Source: Segatella hominis
Lineage (GTDB): Bacteria > Bacteroidota > Bacteroidia > Bacteroidales > Bacteroidaceae
Assembly (NCBI RefSeq): GCF_004535825.1
Contig: NZ_SGVY01000009.1
Location: 1-64,000 of the forward strand
Length of the DNA stretch: 64,000 bases
Direction: 5' to 3'
Part shown: positions 34,467-42,877 of the stretch, piece by piece
Position numbering within the stretch: the stretch's first letter is position 1
Layout of the letters: each line of letters begins with the position of its first letter
Translations under genes and position numbers: made by a program
Notes under the pieces: generated by a model
The model's database searches: none
The model's input: the letters and a program-made list of their open reading frames with translations, nothing else
What the model was told of the DNA's origin: nothing

Positions 34467-37337
34467 TTAAAGTTTCTGCTCTACCTCGATTTCTGTGAAG
34501 GTCTCGATAACGTCGCCTTCCTGGATATCGTTGTAGTTGACAAGGCTCAAACCGCATTCCATACCGGTAACAACCTCCTTGACATCATCCTTGTAACGCT
34601 TCAAGGCACCGATTTCTGCAGTACGGATCACGATACCATCACGGATGACGCGAGCCTTATCCTTAGCGTGTACCTTACCCTCGGTAACGAGACCACCGGC
34701 AATAGTACCCACCTTGGAAATCTTGAAGGTCTGCTTCACCTCTACCTGACCGGTAACGATTTCCTTCTTCACCTTGTCGAGCATACCAACCATCGCACTC
34801 TTGATATCGTCGATAGCATCGTAGATGATAGAGTATGTGTTGATTTCAACACCCTCACGGTCGGCAGCCTTGCGAGCATCGGCAGATGGACGAACCTGGA
34901 AACCAACGATGACAGCATCTGAAGCAGAAGCCAACATCACATCGTTCTCAGAAATCTGACCCACAGCCTTGTTGACTACGTTCACCTGAACCTTCTCGGT
35001 AGAAAGCTTGATGAATGAGTCGCTCAATGCCTCAACAGAACCGTCGGTATCACCCTTCACAATGACGTTCAACTCGTGGAACTCACCACGTGCGATACGG
35101 TGAGAGATATCACCCAAGGTCAAGCGCTTCTGAGTACGCAAGCCCTGTTCACGCTGCAACTGCTCACGCTTGTTGGCAATTTCGCGAGCCTCCTGTTCTG
35201 TCTCGATTACGTGGAACTGGTCACCTGCTGTAGGCGCACCGTTCAAACCGAGGATGATAGCTGGCTCTGCAGGAGCAGCTGACTTGATATTGGCATTACG
35301 CTCATTGAACATTGCCTTTACACGACCCCAAGAAGTACCGGCGAGTACGATGTCGCCAACCTTCAAGGTACCATTGGCTACCAATACGGTAGAAACATAT
35401 CCACGACCCTTGTCGAGAGAAGACTCGATGATGGTACCTGAAGCACGACGGTTAGGGTTAGCCTTCAAGTCGAGCATATCAGCCTCAAGGAGCACCTTGT
35501 CGAGCAGATCGTGAACACCAATACCCTTCTTGGCACTGATTTCCTGGCACTGATACTTACCGCCCCATTCCTCAACAAGCAGGTTCATGTTAGCCAAGTC
35601 CTCGCGGATACGGTCTGGGTTAGCACCTGGCTTATCAATCTTGTTGATAGCAAACACCATTGGCACACCAGCAGCCTGAGCATGAGCGATAGCCTCCTTG
35701 GTAGTAGGCATCACAGAGTCATCGGCAGCGATGATGATGATGGCGATATCGGTAGCCTGAGCACCACGGGCACGCATGGCGGTAAACGCCTCATGACCAG
35801 GAGTATCCAGGAAGGTTACCTTGCGACCGCTTTTCAGGGTCACACTGTAGGCACCGATGTGCTGGGTAATACCACCCGCCTCACCAGCAATCACATTGGT
35901 ATTGCGGATATAGTCGAGCAAAGATGTCTTACCATGGTCAACGTGACCCATCACAGTTACGATTGGAGCACGTGGAACCAAGTCGTTCTCATCATCCTCT
36001 TCCTCGCTCACAGCCTCCTGAACCTCAGCGCTGACATATTCGGTCTTGAATCCGAACTCCTCAGCCACCATGTTGATGGTCTCTGCATCCAGACGCTGGT
36101 TGATAGATACCATGATACCAACACCCATCAAGGTAGAGATAACCTGAGTAACGCTGATGTCCATCATCGTAGCCAATTCGCTTACAGTAACGAACTCCGT
36201 GAGTTTCAGGATCTTACTTTCCTTCTGCTCCTGACGAGCCTGATCTTGCAATTTCTCCTGAACAGCCTCACGCTTCTCCTTACGGTATTTAGCACCCTTC
36301 TTGTTCTGGCTCTTGCTGGTCAAACGAGCAAGAGTCTCCTTTACCTGGCGTGCTACAGCCTCGTCGTCAACTTCTATCTGACGCTGGTTGTTCTGATTGC
36401 CGCTCTTGTTGTTATTATTTCTGTTCTTATTCTTTTTCTTCTTATTGCCACCATTTTGGTTGTTCTGGTTGCCACCATTATTCTTGTTGCCCCCATTATT
36501 ACCCTGGTTAGCCTCAGCATTGATATCAACACGTTCCTTGTTGATACGCACGCGTTTCTTTCTCTCACTGTGCTGCTGTGCAAGTTTTTCCTCACGTTCC
36601 TTGCGGCGTTCCTCCTTACTCTTCTTCTTAGGACGAGTACTCTGATTCAAGGAAGACAAATCGATCTTACCCAACACCTTAGGTTCATTGGCAGAGAATT
36701 TCTTCTCACTCTTGAGGGTGAACACGCTTCCAGAAGCATTCGTTTCAGCTGGCTTCTCGCCTTGTTGTGGCTGATTGTTGTTAGCCTGATTTTGCATTGA
36801 CTTATGATTATTTTGCTTCTGTTGGCCATTATTTCTCTCACCATTCTGCTTATGCTGGTGAGACATCTGTCCGCCAGCATTACCTTTCTGATGTTCATGA
36901 CTTGCTTTTACTTCAGCCTTAGAAGCATTAGTAACAGGCGCAGAGCTGACGGCAGCAGACTCCTTTCCAGACGCCTTACGATTCTCAGGAGCAGCAGACT
37001 TAGCAGTAGGTTTTCCGATGCTATCCAAGTCTATCTTGCCCAATGGTTTAAACTGTTGTTTACCATTAGACACCTCGGCATTCTCCTCACGGTCTTCCTT
37101 CTGCTCTGGAACACGTTTCTTATCTTTTGTTTTCTTGGTGAAAAGCTTTTCCGCCTGGTCACGGACCTTCTTGTCCTGACTGAAGGCATCGGTCAGAGCC
37201 TTATATTGCTGATCGCTAAGCTTGAAGCTTGGTTCTGCCTCGACCTCTCCCAGGTCACTTCTCTTAGATAGGAATTCAACTGCCGTCTGAAGTCCTATAT
37301 TTAATTCACGTAGTGCTTTGTTTAATCTGATGCTCAT
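34467..37337 (-). CDS. infB: Translation initiation factor IF-2
   Basis: A 956-residue GTPase that places initiator tRNA on the ribosome. The G domain starts with [17 protein letters not shown] (about residue 460), followed by DTPGHEAF and NKIDKPGA. The first 380 residues are a long low-complexity linker rich in Asn, Gln, Lys and Gly, flanked by short conserved helical blocks at 1-55 and about 385-435. Length is usual for Bacteroidota, longer than in E. coli. Third gene of rimP-nusA-infB. Confidence 0.96.
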   Translation of the reverse strand: MSIRLNKALRELNIGLQTAVEFLSKRSDLGEVEAEPSFKLSDQQYKALTDAFSQDKKVRDQAEKLFTKKTKDKKRVPEQKEDREENAEVSNGKQQFKPLGKIDLDSIGKPTAKSAAPENRKASGKESAAVSSAPVTNASKAEVKASHEHQKGNAGGQMSHQHKQNGERNNGQQKQNNHKSMQNQANNNQPQQGEKPAETNASGSVFTLKSEKKFSANEPKVLGKIDLSSLNQSTRPKKKSKEERRKEREEKLAQQHSERKKRVRINKERVDINAEANQGNNGGNKNNGGNQNNQNGGNKKKKNKNRNNNNKSGNQNNQRQIEVDDEAVARQVKETLARLTSKSQNKKGAKYRKEKREAVQEKLQDQARQEQKESKILKLTEFVTVSELATMMDISVTQVISTLMGVGIMVSINQRLDAETINMVAEEFGFKTEYVSAEVQEAVSEEEDDENDLVPRAPIVTVMGHVDHGKTSLLDYIRNTNVIAGEAGGITQHIGAYSVTLKSGRKVTFLDTPGHEAFTAMRARGAQATDIAIIIIAADDSVMPTTKEAIAHAQAAGVPMVFAINKIDKPGANPDRIREDLANMNLLVEEWGGKYQCQEISAKKGIGVHDLLDKVLLEADMLDLKANPNRRASGTIIESSLDKGRGYVSTVLVANGTLKVGDIVLAGTSWGRVKAMFNERNANIKSAAPAEPAIILGLNGAPTAGDQFHVIETEQEAREIANKREQLQREQGLRTQKRLTLGDISHRIARGEFHELNVIVKGDTDGSVEALSDSFIKLSTEKVQVNVVNKAVGQISENDVMLASASDAVIVGFQVRPSADARKAADREGVEINTYSIIYDAIDDIKSAMVGMLDKVKKEIVTGQVEVKQTFKISKVGTIAGGLVTEGKVHAKDKARVIRDGIVIRTAEIGALKRYKDDVKEVVTGMECGLSLVNYNDIQEGDVIETFTEIEVEQKL

Positions 37338-37395
37338 ATTTATTATTTATACTCCTTTTCTTTTGTCTCTTATTTGTAATGCGATTTTTAGAGAA

Positions 37396-38658
37396 TTACT
37401 GTTCAAACTCTGCTCGTAAAACCTTCAATACGTTATCAACAGTCTCTTCCTCCAAGTCGGCCTTTTCTACGAGCATATCGCGAGGTGCATTGAGCACTTG
37501 CTTCGCTGTATCAAGTCCGATGCCCTTGATGGCGTCGATAACCCACTGGTCGATTTCATCAGAGAATTCATCCAGATAAATATCCTCGTCAGCCTGACTT
37601 TCGTCAATCTCACGGAACACATCAATGGTATATTCAGTCAACATAGAAGCCAACTTGATGTTCATACCACTGCGACCGATAGCCTTGCTCACCTCTTCTG
37701 GCTGCAAGAACACCTCAGCCTTCTTGTTTTCATCATCTATATTAACTGAAGAAATTCTTGCAGGTGCCAAAGCACGCTGAATAAACAACTTCACGTTGCT
37801 GCTATAGTTGATTACGTCTAAGTTTTCATTACACAACTCACGTACGATACCATGTACACGGCTACCCTTCACACCCACGCAGGCTCCTACAGGGTCGATA
37901 CGCTCGTCGAAAGTCTCCACAGCAATCTTGGCACGCTCACCTGGCATACGGGCTATGCGACGGATAGCAATCAGTCCCTCTGCAATTTCAGGAACCTCAG
38001 CCTCCAACAGGCGCTGCAAGAAGATAGGTGCAGTACGGCTCAAGATAATCTTAGGATTATTGTTCTCATTATCCACGCGCAAGATCACAGCACGCACGGT
38101 TTCACCCTTGCGATACTGGTCAGCAGGAATCTGCTCTGCCTTTGGCAAAATCAACTCATTGTTCTCGTCGTCAACAATCAGGATTTCACGCTTCCAGATC
38201 TGGTAAACCTCACCGGAAATAATCTGACCCACACGATCCTTATACTTATTATAAAGAGAATCATGCTCAAGTTCCAAAATCTTAGAAGCCAAGGTCTGAC
38301 GAAGAGTCAAGATGGCACGACGACCAAACTTATTGAAATCCACGTTCTCGCTCACATCCTCGCCTACCTCATAGTCAGCCTGGATCTTACGAGCCTCAGT
38401 CAAAGCGATTTCCTTATTTTCATCTTCCACCTCGCCATCAGCTACAACGACACGATTGCGGTAAATCTCAAAGTCACCCTTATCAGGATTGACAATCACA
38501 TCGAAGTTTTCATCACTACCAAAAATCTTAGCAAGCACATTGCGGAAACTTTCCTCCAACACGCTCACCAAAGTTGTACGGTCGATATTCTTGGTTTCTT
38601 TGAACTCGCGAAATGTATCAATCATACTCGCAGTTAATTCTTGCTCTTTCTTAGCCAT
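37396..38658 (-). CDS. nusA: Transcription termination/antitermination factor NusA
   Basis: A 420-residue RNA polymerase and RNA-binding protein. Order: N-terminal polymerase-binding domain (1-130), S1 domain (about 130-200; GQIISGEVYQIWKREILI), two KH domains (about 225-345; VGACVGVKGSRVHGI and AIGRSGMNIKLAS). The C-terminus ends in one helical region without the two acidic repeats of E. coli NusA, which is normal outside gammaproteobacteria. It starts 3 bp after rimP. Confidence 0.95.
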   Translation of the reverse strand: MAKKEQELTASMIDTFREFKETKNIDRTTLVSVLEESFRNVLAKIFGSDENFDVIVNPDKGDFEIYRNRVVVADGEVEDENKEIALTEARKIQADYEVGEDVSENVDFNKFGRRAILTLRQTLASKILELEHDSLYNKYKDRVGQIISGEVYQIWKREILIVDDENNELILPKAEQIPADQYRKGETVRAVILRVDNENNNPKIILSRTAPIFLQRLLEAEVPEIAEGLIAIRRIARMPGERAKIAVETFDERIDPVGACVGVKGSRVHGIVRELCNENLDVINYSSNVKLFIQRALAPARISSVNIDDENKKAEVFLQPEEVSKAIGRSGMNIKLASMLTEYTIDVFREIDESQADEDIYLDEFSDEIDQWVIDAIKGIGLDTAKQVLNAPRDMLVEKADLEEETVDNVLKVLRAEFEQ

Positions 38659-38661
38659 AGT

Positions 38662-39129
38662 TTATTTGAAACTTATTACGTATTTTGTATATTTTACCTT
38701 ATCCATCTGGAAAGCATAATCTACTTCCTGTTTTACCGGACGTTTTTTGCCTTCCACTTTTACCTTTTCTTCAACACCTACTGTAAAATCATTGCCATCG
38801 ACAGCCTTGAGGATGCCCTTTACTTTTTTGCCATCGGCATCAAGCACCTCGACTTCTTTGCCAACAAAGTTGATGTACTGCTGAGGCACCTTGAATGGCT
38901 GTCCCAATCCTGCAGAACCCACCTCCAGTTCAAAGTCTTCCTCATCACGATTCAAATGGTCCTCAATATATCTACTGAGTTCCACGCAATCCTCAATCCA
39001 CACGCCATCGGCGTGGTCGATTTCCACGACAATCTTGTTGTCTTGACTAATTTCGATGCCTACCAAGAAATATTCCTTATCTTGGAGCCACTCATCCACT
39101 AATGTTTTTACGACGTTTTTGTCAATCAT
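38662..39129 (-). CDS. rimP: Ribosome maturation factor RimP
   Basis: A 155-residue factor for 30S maturation. Conserved features are NKIVVEIDHADGVWIEDCVELSRYI in the N-terminal domain and the G-x-G-x-P block GSAGLGQPFKVP before an SH3-like C-terminal domain. I chose the ATG at 39129 because the longer frame runs through the promoter; it gives the usual RimP length. Confidence 0.92.
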   Translation of the reverse strand: MIDKNVVKTLVDEWLQDKEYFLVGIEISQDNKIVVEIDHADGVWIEDCVELSRYIEDHLNRDEEDFELEVGSAGLGQPFKVPQQYINFVGKEVEVLDADGKKVKGILKAVDGNDFTVGVEEKVKVEGKKRPVKQEVDYAFQMDKVKYTKYVISFK

Positions 39130-39191
39130 ATATACCTTATTAAAATAAAATGAGGAACTCTTTGCGAGCCCCTCATTCCACTGAACGTTTG

Positions 39192-39223
39192 CAAAATTAC
39201 GAATATTTTCGATATTATCCAAA
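39192..39223 (-). promoter_or_regulatory. Promoter of rimP-nusA-infB
   Basis: On the minus strand TTTG (39223-39220), 20 nt, TAATTTTG (39199-39192), exact consensus. The 60-nt leader contains a small GC-containing hairpin (TGAGG/CCTCA, about 39150-39175). Confidence 0.85.
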
Positions 39224-39332
39224 AAAAATGGAACTTTTTATTCCTAACATGCGCATTTTTAATGGATTGTGCATGGATTTCAGCTAAAATCATACTTATT
39301 TCCTTCTGATATAGGCAGGTATCGTATGCACT

Positions 39333-40997
39333 TTATTTTTTCTTAGGATGCAAAATCTTGGCATATTCTTCCGGAGAATTCAAGAGGCGGGACGCTTCCT
39401 TTACCACCTTGTCATATCTCAGGGAATTGCGGATGGCACCTGCCTGATAATAGTAAGCTGCCACAATCGCGTTTTCCAGCAATCGCTTGATAGTAGCCTT
39501 ATTATAATCCAGATCCTTTGCCACATTATGACTCAGTTTTTTCTTCAATGCCTCAAACTCCGGTTTGGCATCCTCATAATATCCTTCAAACTTAGCAAGT
39601 TTCTCCAAATCCTTCAAGTATTTCTCCGTTTCACGGTCATACTTAAAGTTTGCCTTCAGCACTCTTGCCTTGAATTCCTCATAGTCTGCATCCGTCAAAG
39701 CAAATTCCTCGGGTGATGCAATCGTTGGATGCTTGGCAATGTAATCTACCTCATAATTAAGCATCACCTCATTACTGTCACGTGCTCCTGCTAAATAGAA
39801 GGCAATATTTGGAAGTGAATCTGGCTTTACCTCTACATCTGGTTTGATACCGCCACCGTCACGCACTTCTCTACCGCCCACGGTATAGAAGACCTTGGTC
39901 AATGAATCTGGCACATGCTCCACATATCCACCCCTCGAATGTTTATAGTTCAAAGCCTGCACACATCTTCCGCTTGGAATATAATACTTGGCAGTGGTCA
40001 GTTTCATCTGTCCGTTGTAAGGCAAATCCATGGTTGCCTGAACCAAACCTTTTCCATACGTGCGCGTACCTAATATAATAGCTCTATCATAGTCCTGCAG
40101 ACTACCACTTGTTATCTCACTGGCACTTGCCGTGTTTTCATTGACGAGCACAGCGATAGGCATCACCGTATCAATCGGTTCCACGGAAGTCTTATACTCA
40201 TTGTTGGAACGTTTCAACTTTCCCTTCATCTGCAGTATCAGCTTGTTTTTAGGCAAGAACATATTGACGATACTGATAGCTTCCTGCACAGAACCGCCTC
40301 CGTTATCTCTCAGGTCAAGGACCAAACTTTTAGCGCCCTGTTTTCTCAAGTCGATAAAAGCACGACGTACATCTCTTGCAGAATTTTCTGTAAAACTATT
40401 ATAGTTGATATAGCCTACCTGATTCTGCAACATACCATAATAAGGAAGATATGGCATCTGAATGGTTCGGCGTGTAACCTTCATTTTCATCTCCTTGCCC
40501 GTGCTCGGTCTTTTGATTTTGATGATAAAGGACGTACCAGGTTCACCACGGAGGTGGTCACTGACGTATGACACTTCCTTGCCAACCATGGAAGTATCTG
40601 CAATGGAAAGGATGACATCACCCTTCTTGAGACCAGCCTCCGCAGCAGGCATATTCTCATAAGGTTCGTCGATAACCACAGTCTGCAACTGGTTGTTATA
40701 TCGAATCAGAGCACCCACACCGGCATACTTGCCGGTAAGCATGCGTTTCAACTCTTTCTGATCTGACTCAGGATAATAGGTAGTATAAGGATCAAGACTA
40801 CCGAGCATAGCCTTGATACCATAGCCGATAACCTCATCCGCATTGAGTGTATCGACATACATCATATCCAAGTTTTTATAGATGGCATTGAAAACATCCA
40901 TGTTTTTAGCCACTTTAAAATCATGGTCTTTATCTTTCTGTGCAAAAGTTGGCAATGCCAAAAGCAGAGCCAGCATTGAAATCCATATTTTATTCAT
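39333..40997 (-). CDS. S41-family C-terminal processing peptidase with PDZ domain
   Basis: A 554-residue exported serine protease (signal peptide MNKIWISMLALLLALPTFAQ). Order: helical N-terminus, PDZ domain (about 85-175; MPAAEAGLKKGDVILSI), S41 domain with VLVNENTASASEIT (catalytic Ser about 293) and RTYGKGLVQ (catalytic Lys about 318), then a C-terminal helical region. It degrades or trims periplasmic proteins in the manner of CtpA/Prc. A -7 element (TAATTTTG, minus strand, 41038-41031) lies 34 bp upstream. Confidence 0.92.
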   Translation of the reverse strand: MNKIWISMLALLLALPTFAQKDKDHDFKVAKNMDVFNAIYKNLDMMYVDTLNADEVIGYGIKAMLGSLDPYTTYYPESDQKELKRMLTGKYAGVGALIRYNNQLQTVVIDEPYENMPAAEAGLKKGDVILSIADTSMVGKEVSYVSDHLRGEPGTSFIIKIKRPSTGKEMKMKVTRRTIQMPYLPYYGMLQNQVGYINYNSFTENSARDVRRAFIDLRKQGAKSLVLDLRDNGGGSVQEAISIVNMFLPKNKLILQMKGKLKRSNNEYKTSVEPIDTVMPIAVLVNENTASASEITSGSLQDYDRAIILGTRTYGKGLVQATMDLPYNGQMKLTTAKYYIPSGRCVQALNYKHSRGGYVEHVPDSLTKVFYTVGGREVRDGGGIKPDVEVKPDSLPNIAFYLAGARDSNEVMLNYEVDYIAKHPTIASPEEFALTDADYEEFKARVLKANFKYDRETEKYLKDLEKLAKFEGYYEDAKPEFEALKKKLSHNVAKDLDYNKATIKRLLENAIVAAYYYQAGAIRNSLRYDKVVKEASRLLNSPEEYAKILHPKKK

Positions 40998-41140
40998 GCT
41001 TACCTTTTTATTAATATGTTTATTTGCCTACAAAATTACTCATTTCTTTGTGAAAACTGCTATTTTCTGTCTTAAAATATGCCTATAAACAAGAAAAAAT
41101 GCACTTTTTGAAGAAAAACTCAAAAAAAACCGGCAAAAAA

Positions 41141-41172
41141 TTTGGTAGAATCACGAAAAGTTAGTACTTTTG
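41141..41172 (+). promoter_or_regulatory. Promoter of the tandem tRNA-Asn genes
   Basis: TTTG (41141-41144), 20 nt, TACTTTTG (41165-41172). Confidence 0.85.
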
Positions 41173-41214
41173 CAGTCGCAAATAAGGAACATCATGTTCT
41201 TATAGATGCAAAAT

Positions 41215-41288
41215 GCTTCAATAGCTCAGTTGGTTAGAGCACCTGACTGTTAATCAGGGGGTCGTTGGTTCAAGCCCATCTTGAAGCG
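41215..41288 (+). tRNA. tRNA-Asn (anticodon GTT), copy 1
   Basis: Acceptor arms GCTTCAA (41215-41221) and TTGAAGC (41281-41287), discriminator G. Anticodon arm CCTGA-CTGTTAA-TCAGG gives GTT. The T stem has one T-T mismatch, present in both copies. CCA is not encoded. Confidence 0.95.
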
Positions 41289-41340
41289 CAAATAGAGTAT
41301 CAAGTAACTCTTATACTCTTCTTCTTTCATAAGCTAAAAT

Positions 41341-41414
41341 GCTTCAATAGCTCAGTTGGTTAGAGCACCTGACTGTTAATCAGGGGGTCGTTGGTTCAAG
41401 CCCATCTTGAAGCG
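41341..41414 (+). tRNA. tRNA-Asn (anticodon GTT), copy 2
   Basis: Identical to the copy 126 bp upstream over all 74 nt, including about 5 bp of flank on each side, so the pair arose by tandem duplication. Probably read from the same promoter. A strong terminator follows 2 bp downstream. Confidence 0.95.
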
Positions 41415-41416
41415 CA

Positions 41417-41449
41417 AAAGCCTTGCAGGTTCAACACTTGCAAGGCTTT
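41417..41449 (+). terminator. Terminator of the tRNA-Asn pair
   Basis: AAAGCCTTGCA (41417-41427) pairs with TGCAAGGCTTT (41439-41449), followed by TTGTTTTT. Confidence 0.92.
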
Positions 41450-41559
41450 TTGTTTTTATACAAAAGAGGCAGCAAGTCAGGATCGTAGATGACAAGCACA
41501 GATCTCTCTGCGCTCATCTTCCCCAACCAGTGGTCTATGACATATCCTTGTATGTCCAT
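41431..41559 (-). pseudogene. N-terminal remnant of a PglZ-like protein
   Basis: A minus-strand frame begins with ATG at 41559 and reads MDIQGYVIDHWLGKM, then ERSVLVIYDPDLLPLLY, before running into the tRNA-Asn terminator. PglZ-domain proteins of phage-defence systems (BREX and relatives) start with a short helix followed by a hydrophobic strand ending in a 'YDP' motif, which this matches. Only 42 codons remain, so it is a fragment cut at the tRNA junction. The identification rests on a short match. Confidence 0.45.
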
Positions 41560-41592
41560 CTTCTTGAATTTTATTTGTATCCATTTAAACTT

Positions 41593-41737
41593 TCGCTCGT
41601 AATTTCGCTCGTAAGTCGCTCGTAATTTCGAGCAATTTAAGAGCGACGTAATTCTTGATTTTCAAGCACTTACAATCAAGAACAAAACTTTTTCGCTCGT
41701 AATTCGCTCGTAATTCGCTCTTATTTTACGAGCGACC
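41593..41737. repeat. Cluster of TCGCTCGTAA repeats
   Basis: TCGCTCGTAA occurs in direct orientation at 41593, 41605, 41616, 41693 and 41704, with an imperfect copy at 41715 and inverted copies near 41639 and at 41726-41737. Spacing within clusters is 11-12 bp. The minus strand of one frame reads repeated YER units (e.g. LRATYERNYERKF), so this could be a decayed coding linker between the two flanking gene fragments rather than iterons. Confidence 0.75.
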
Positions 41738-42107
41738 AATTTGAGACGTTACCTTTGGTTTCATTTTGTATGATTCCATCATTACGAAGCTTACGTAGAA
41801 TATTTCCTATTCTTGTCTTTTTTTGGGTATCATCCAACTGGTCAGAAATGACATTCCACAGCAGTTTGTCTATTTCTCCTCTTGTCAATACACCATGGTC
41901 TTTCAATGAATCTACGAGTAATCTCTCACACGACTTCGAGTCAAGCCCCTTATGCATGGAATACTCCACCTTCTTGTCTGTACGCTGCGCAATGTGTTTT
42001 GACACAAACAAATGAGGCTTTCTGCCTTCTATAAGATGCTTCTTTCTTAATTCCTTGATTGCTTCGTCACCGATTGGCTTATCTCGCTGTACTTGGTCAA
42101 GAAGCAC
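41721..42107 (-). pseudogene. C-terminal fragment of an AlbA_2/RecG-like ATP-binding protein
   Basis: The 128-codon frame matches only the C-terminal part of the divergent AAA_4/HATPase_c_4 proteins common in Bacteroidales: LLDQVQRDKPIGDEAIKELR, HLIEGRKPHLFVSKHIAQ, then a winged-helix end (TRGEIDKLLWNVISD, KKTRIGNILRKLRNDGII). Intact proteins have about 350 further residues before this point, so the ATG at 42107 is just an internal Met. It forms part of the decayed island behind tRNA-Asn. Confidence 0.65.
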
Positions 42108-42196
42108 AGCTTATGTAAAGTTGATATTCTGGACATAAATTGCAAACAATAAAGAACCTACAAACTCGGTTTAAGGAACATATATATATTAATCAT

Positions 42197-42274
42197 TTTT
42201 TATTTGCAAAGAAAATTCCAGAACTCCATAAGTATCTGATTATAAGCAGGTTTTTATTTGCAAAGAAAATTCCA
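42197..42274 (+). repeat. 24-bp perfect direct repeat, 54-bp period
   Basis: A unit reading TTTTTATTTGCAAAGAAAAT followed by TCCA occurs at 42197-42220 and 42251-42274. It lies just upstream of the ORF fragment at 42290. No function is evident; the duplication is recent, as the copies are identical. Confidence 0.85.
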
Positions 42275-42289
42275 TGCAATAATAGGAAT

Positions 42290-42394
42290 ATGAATAGGAA
42301 AGATAAAGCTTTAGCTATTTTAAAGGAAAGTTTAACACGCATTCCTCATGAATTAAGTGAACTTGATTGCAATCTATCTACGAAAACGGATTAA
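42290..42394 (+). pseudogene. N-terminal fragment resembling ATP-binding (AlbA_2-type) proteins
   Basis: The 34 codons read MNRKDKALAILKESLTRIPH and end ELDCNLSTKTD before a stop. This resembles the first 35 residues of Bacteroidales AlbA_2 proteins, which continue into a conserved '...LSAFANxxGG...' block absent here. The orientation is opposite to the C-terminal fragment at 41721, so the two are not simple halves of one gene unless an inversion occurred. Confidence 0.4.
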
Positions 42395-42577
42395 TCCAGT
42401 ACTATTCTTTTTATTGTGTCTATAAAAATAGGAACAAAAAATAAGGAGTGTCTACTATTTCAGTTTTATAAAATTGATAGTGTCTACCTTTCTAGTTGAT
42501 AAAGTAAAAAAGTATCTACAGAAATCAGTAAAAGTCACTTTTGCTATTTATAAAGTCAAGAAACCGCATTAAGCAAG

Positions 42578-42659
42578 GTTGCCCAAGCCTTGGGCATCGT
42601 GTCCCCACCCTTTGGGCATCGGTTGCCCAAGGCTTGAGCATCGTGTCCCCAAGCCTTGG
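42578..42659. repeat. 22-bp tandem palindromic repeats
   Basis: Four units follow without gaps: 42578-42599, 42600-42621, 42622-42643 and 42644-42659 (partial). Units 1 and 3 start GTTGCCCAAG, units 2 and 4 start TGTCCCCA, giving a 44-bp higher-order period. Each centre is an imperfect CCCAAGnCTTGGG palindrome, and units end GCATCG. The array is GC-rich in an AT-rich gap and resembles repetitive extragenic palindromes. Confidence 0.85.
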
Positions 42660-42679
42660 TCCTTCCTTATTTTTGTAGT

Positions 42680-42764
42680 TTCCTATATTTAGTTGACTAC
42701 ATAGTTCCTTATTCCTATTGTAAGTTGACAATTATTTTCTCTATTCCTAATTCTACTTGTCAAT
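42680..42764 (+). repeat. Three degenerate 21-bp direct repeats, 32-bp period
   Basis: Related units start TTCCTA at 42680, 42712 and 42744 and end in GTTGACTAC, GTTGACAAT and CTTGTCAAT. The exact 32-bp spacing (about three helical turns) is compatible with protein binding on one DNA face. Confidence 0.6.
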
Positions 42765-42808
42765 CTTCTATCTTATTCTTAGTTCGTATTTACATACTTA
42801 GACTAAAA

Positions 42809-42842
42809 AAGGTGCATTCCGACTTTCTTCGGAACACACCTT
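42809..42842 (-). terminator. Terminator of the minus-strand PUL gene cluster
   Basis: AAGGTG-ca-TTCCG (42809-42821) pairs with CGGAA-ca-CACCTT (42830-42842); on the minus strand a T-run (TTTTTT) follows. It lies 36 bp past the GH128-like gene. Confidence 0.85.
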
Positions 42843-42877
42843 ATTATATATACTACAAAACGCTCATATTCTCAGCT

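Noticed and set aside
35511-36800. 429-codon plus-strand frame opposite infB with many hydrophobic residues
   Set aside because: The apparent membrane segments are the complement of Asn/Lys/Gln-rich IF-2 linker codons; not a real membrane protein.
41289-41340. Third small RNA between the two tRNA-Asn genes
   Set aside because: The 52-bp spacer has no stable fold or tRNA features; it is only the gap of a tandem duplication.
42140-42394. Complete 84-residue gene
   Set aside because: The first 50 codons are spanned by the two 24-bp repeats and read FLFAKKIP twice, so they are repeat-derived; only the part from 42290 resembles a protein family, and only as a fragment.
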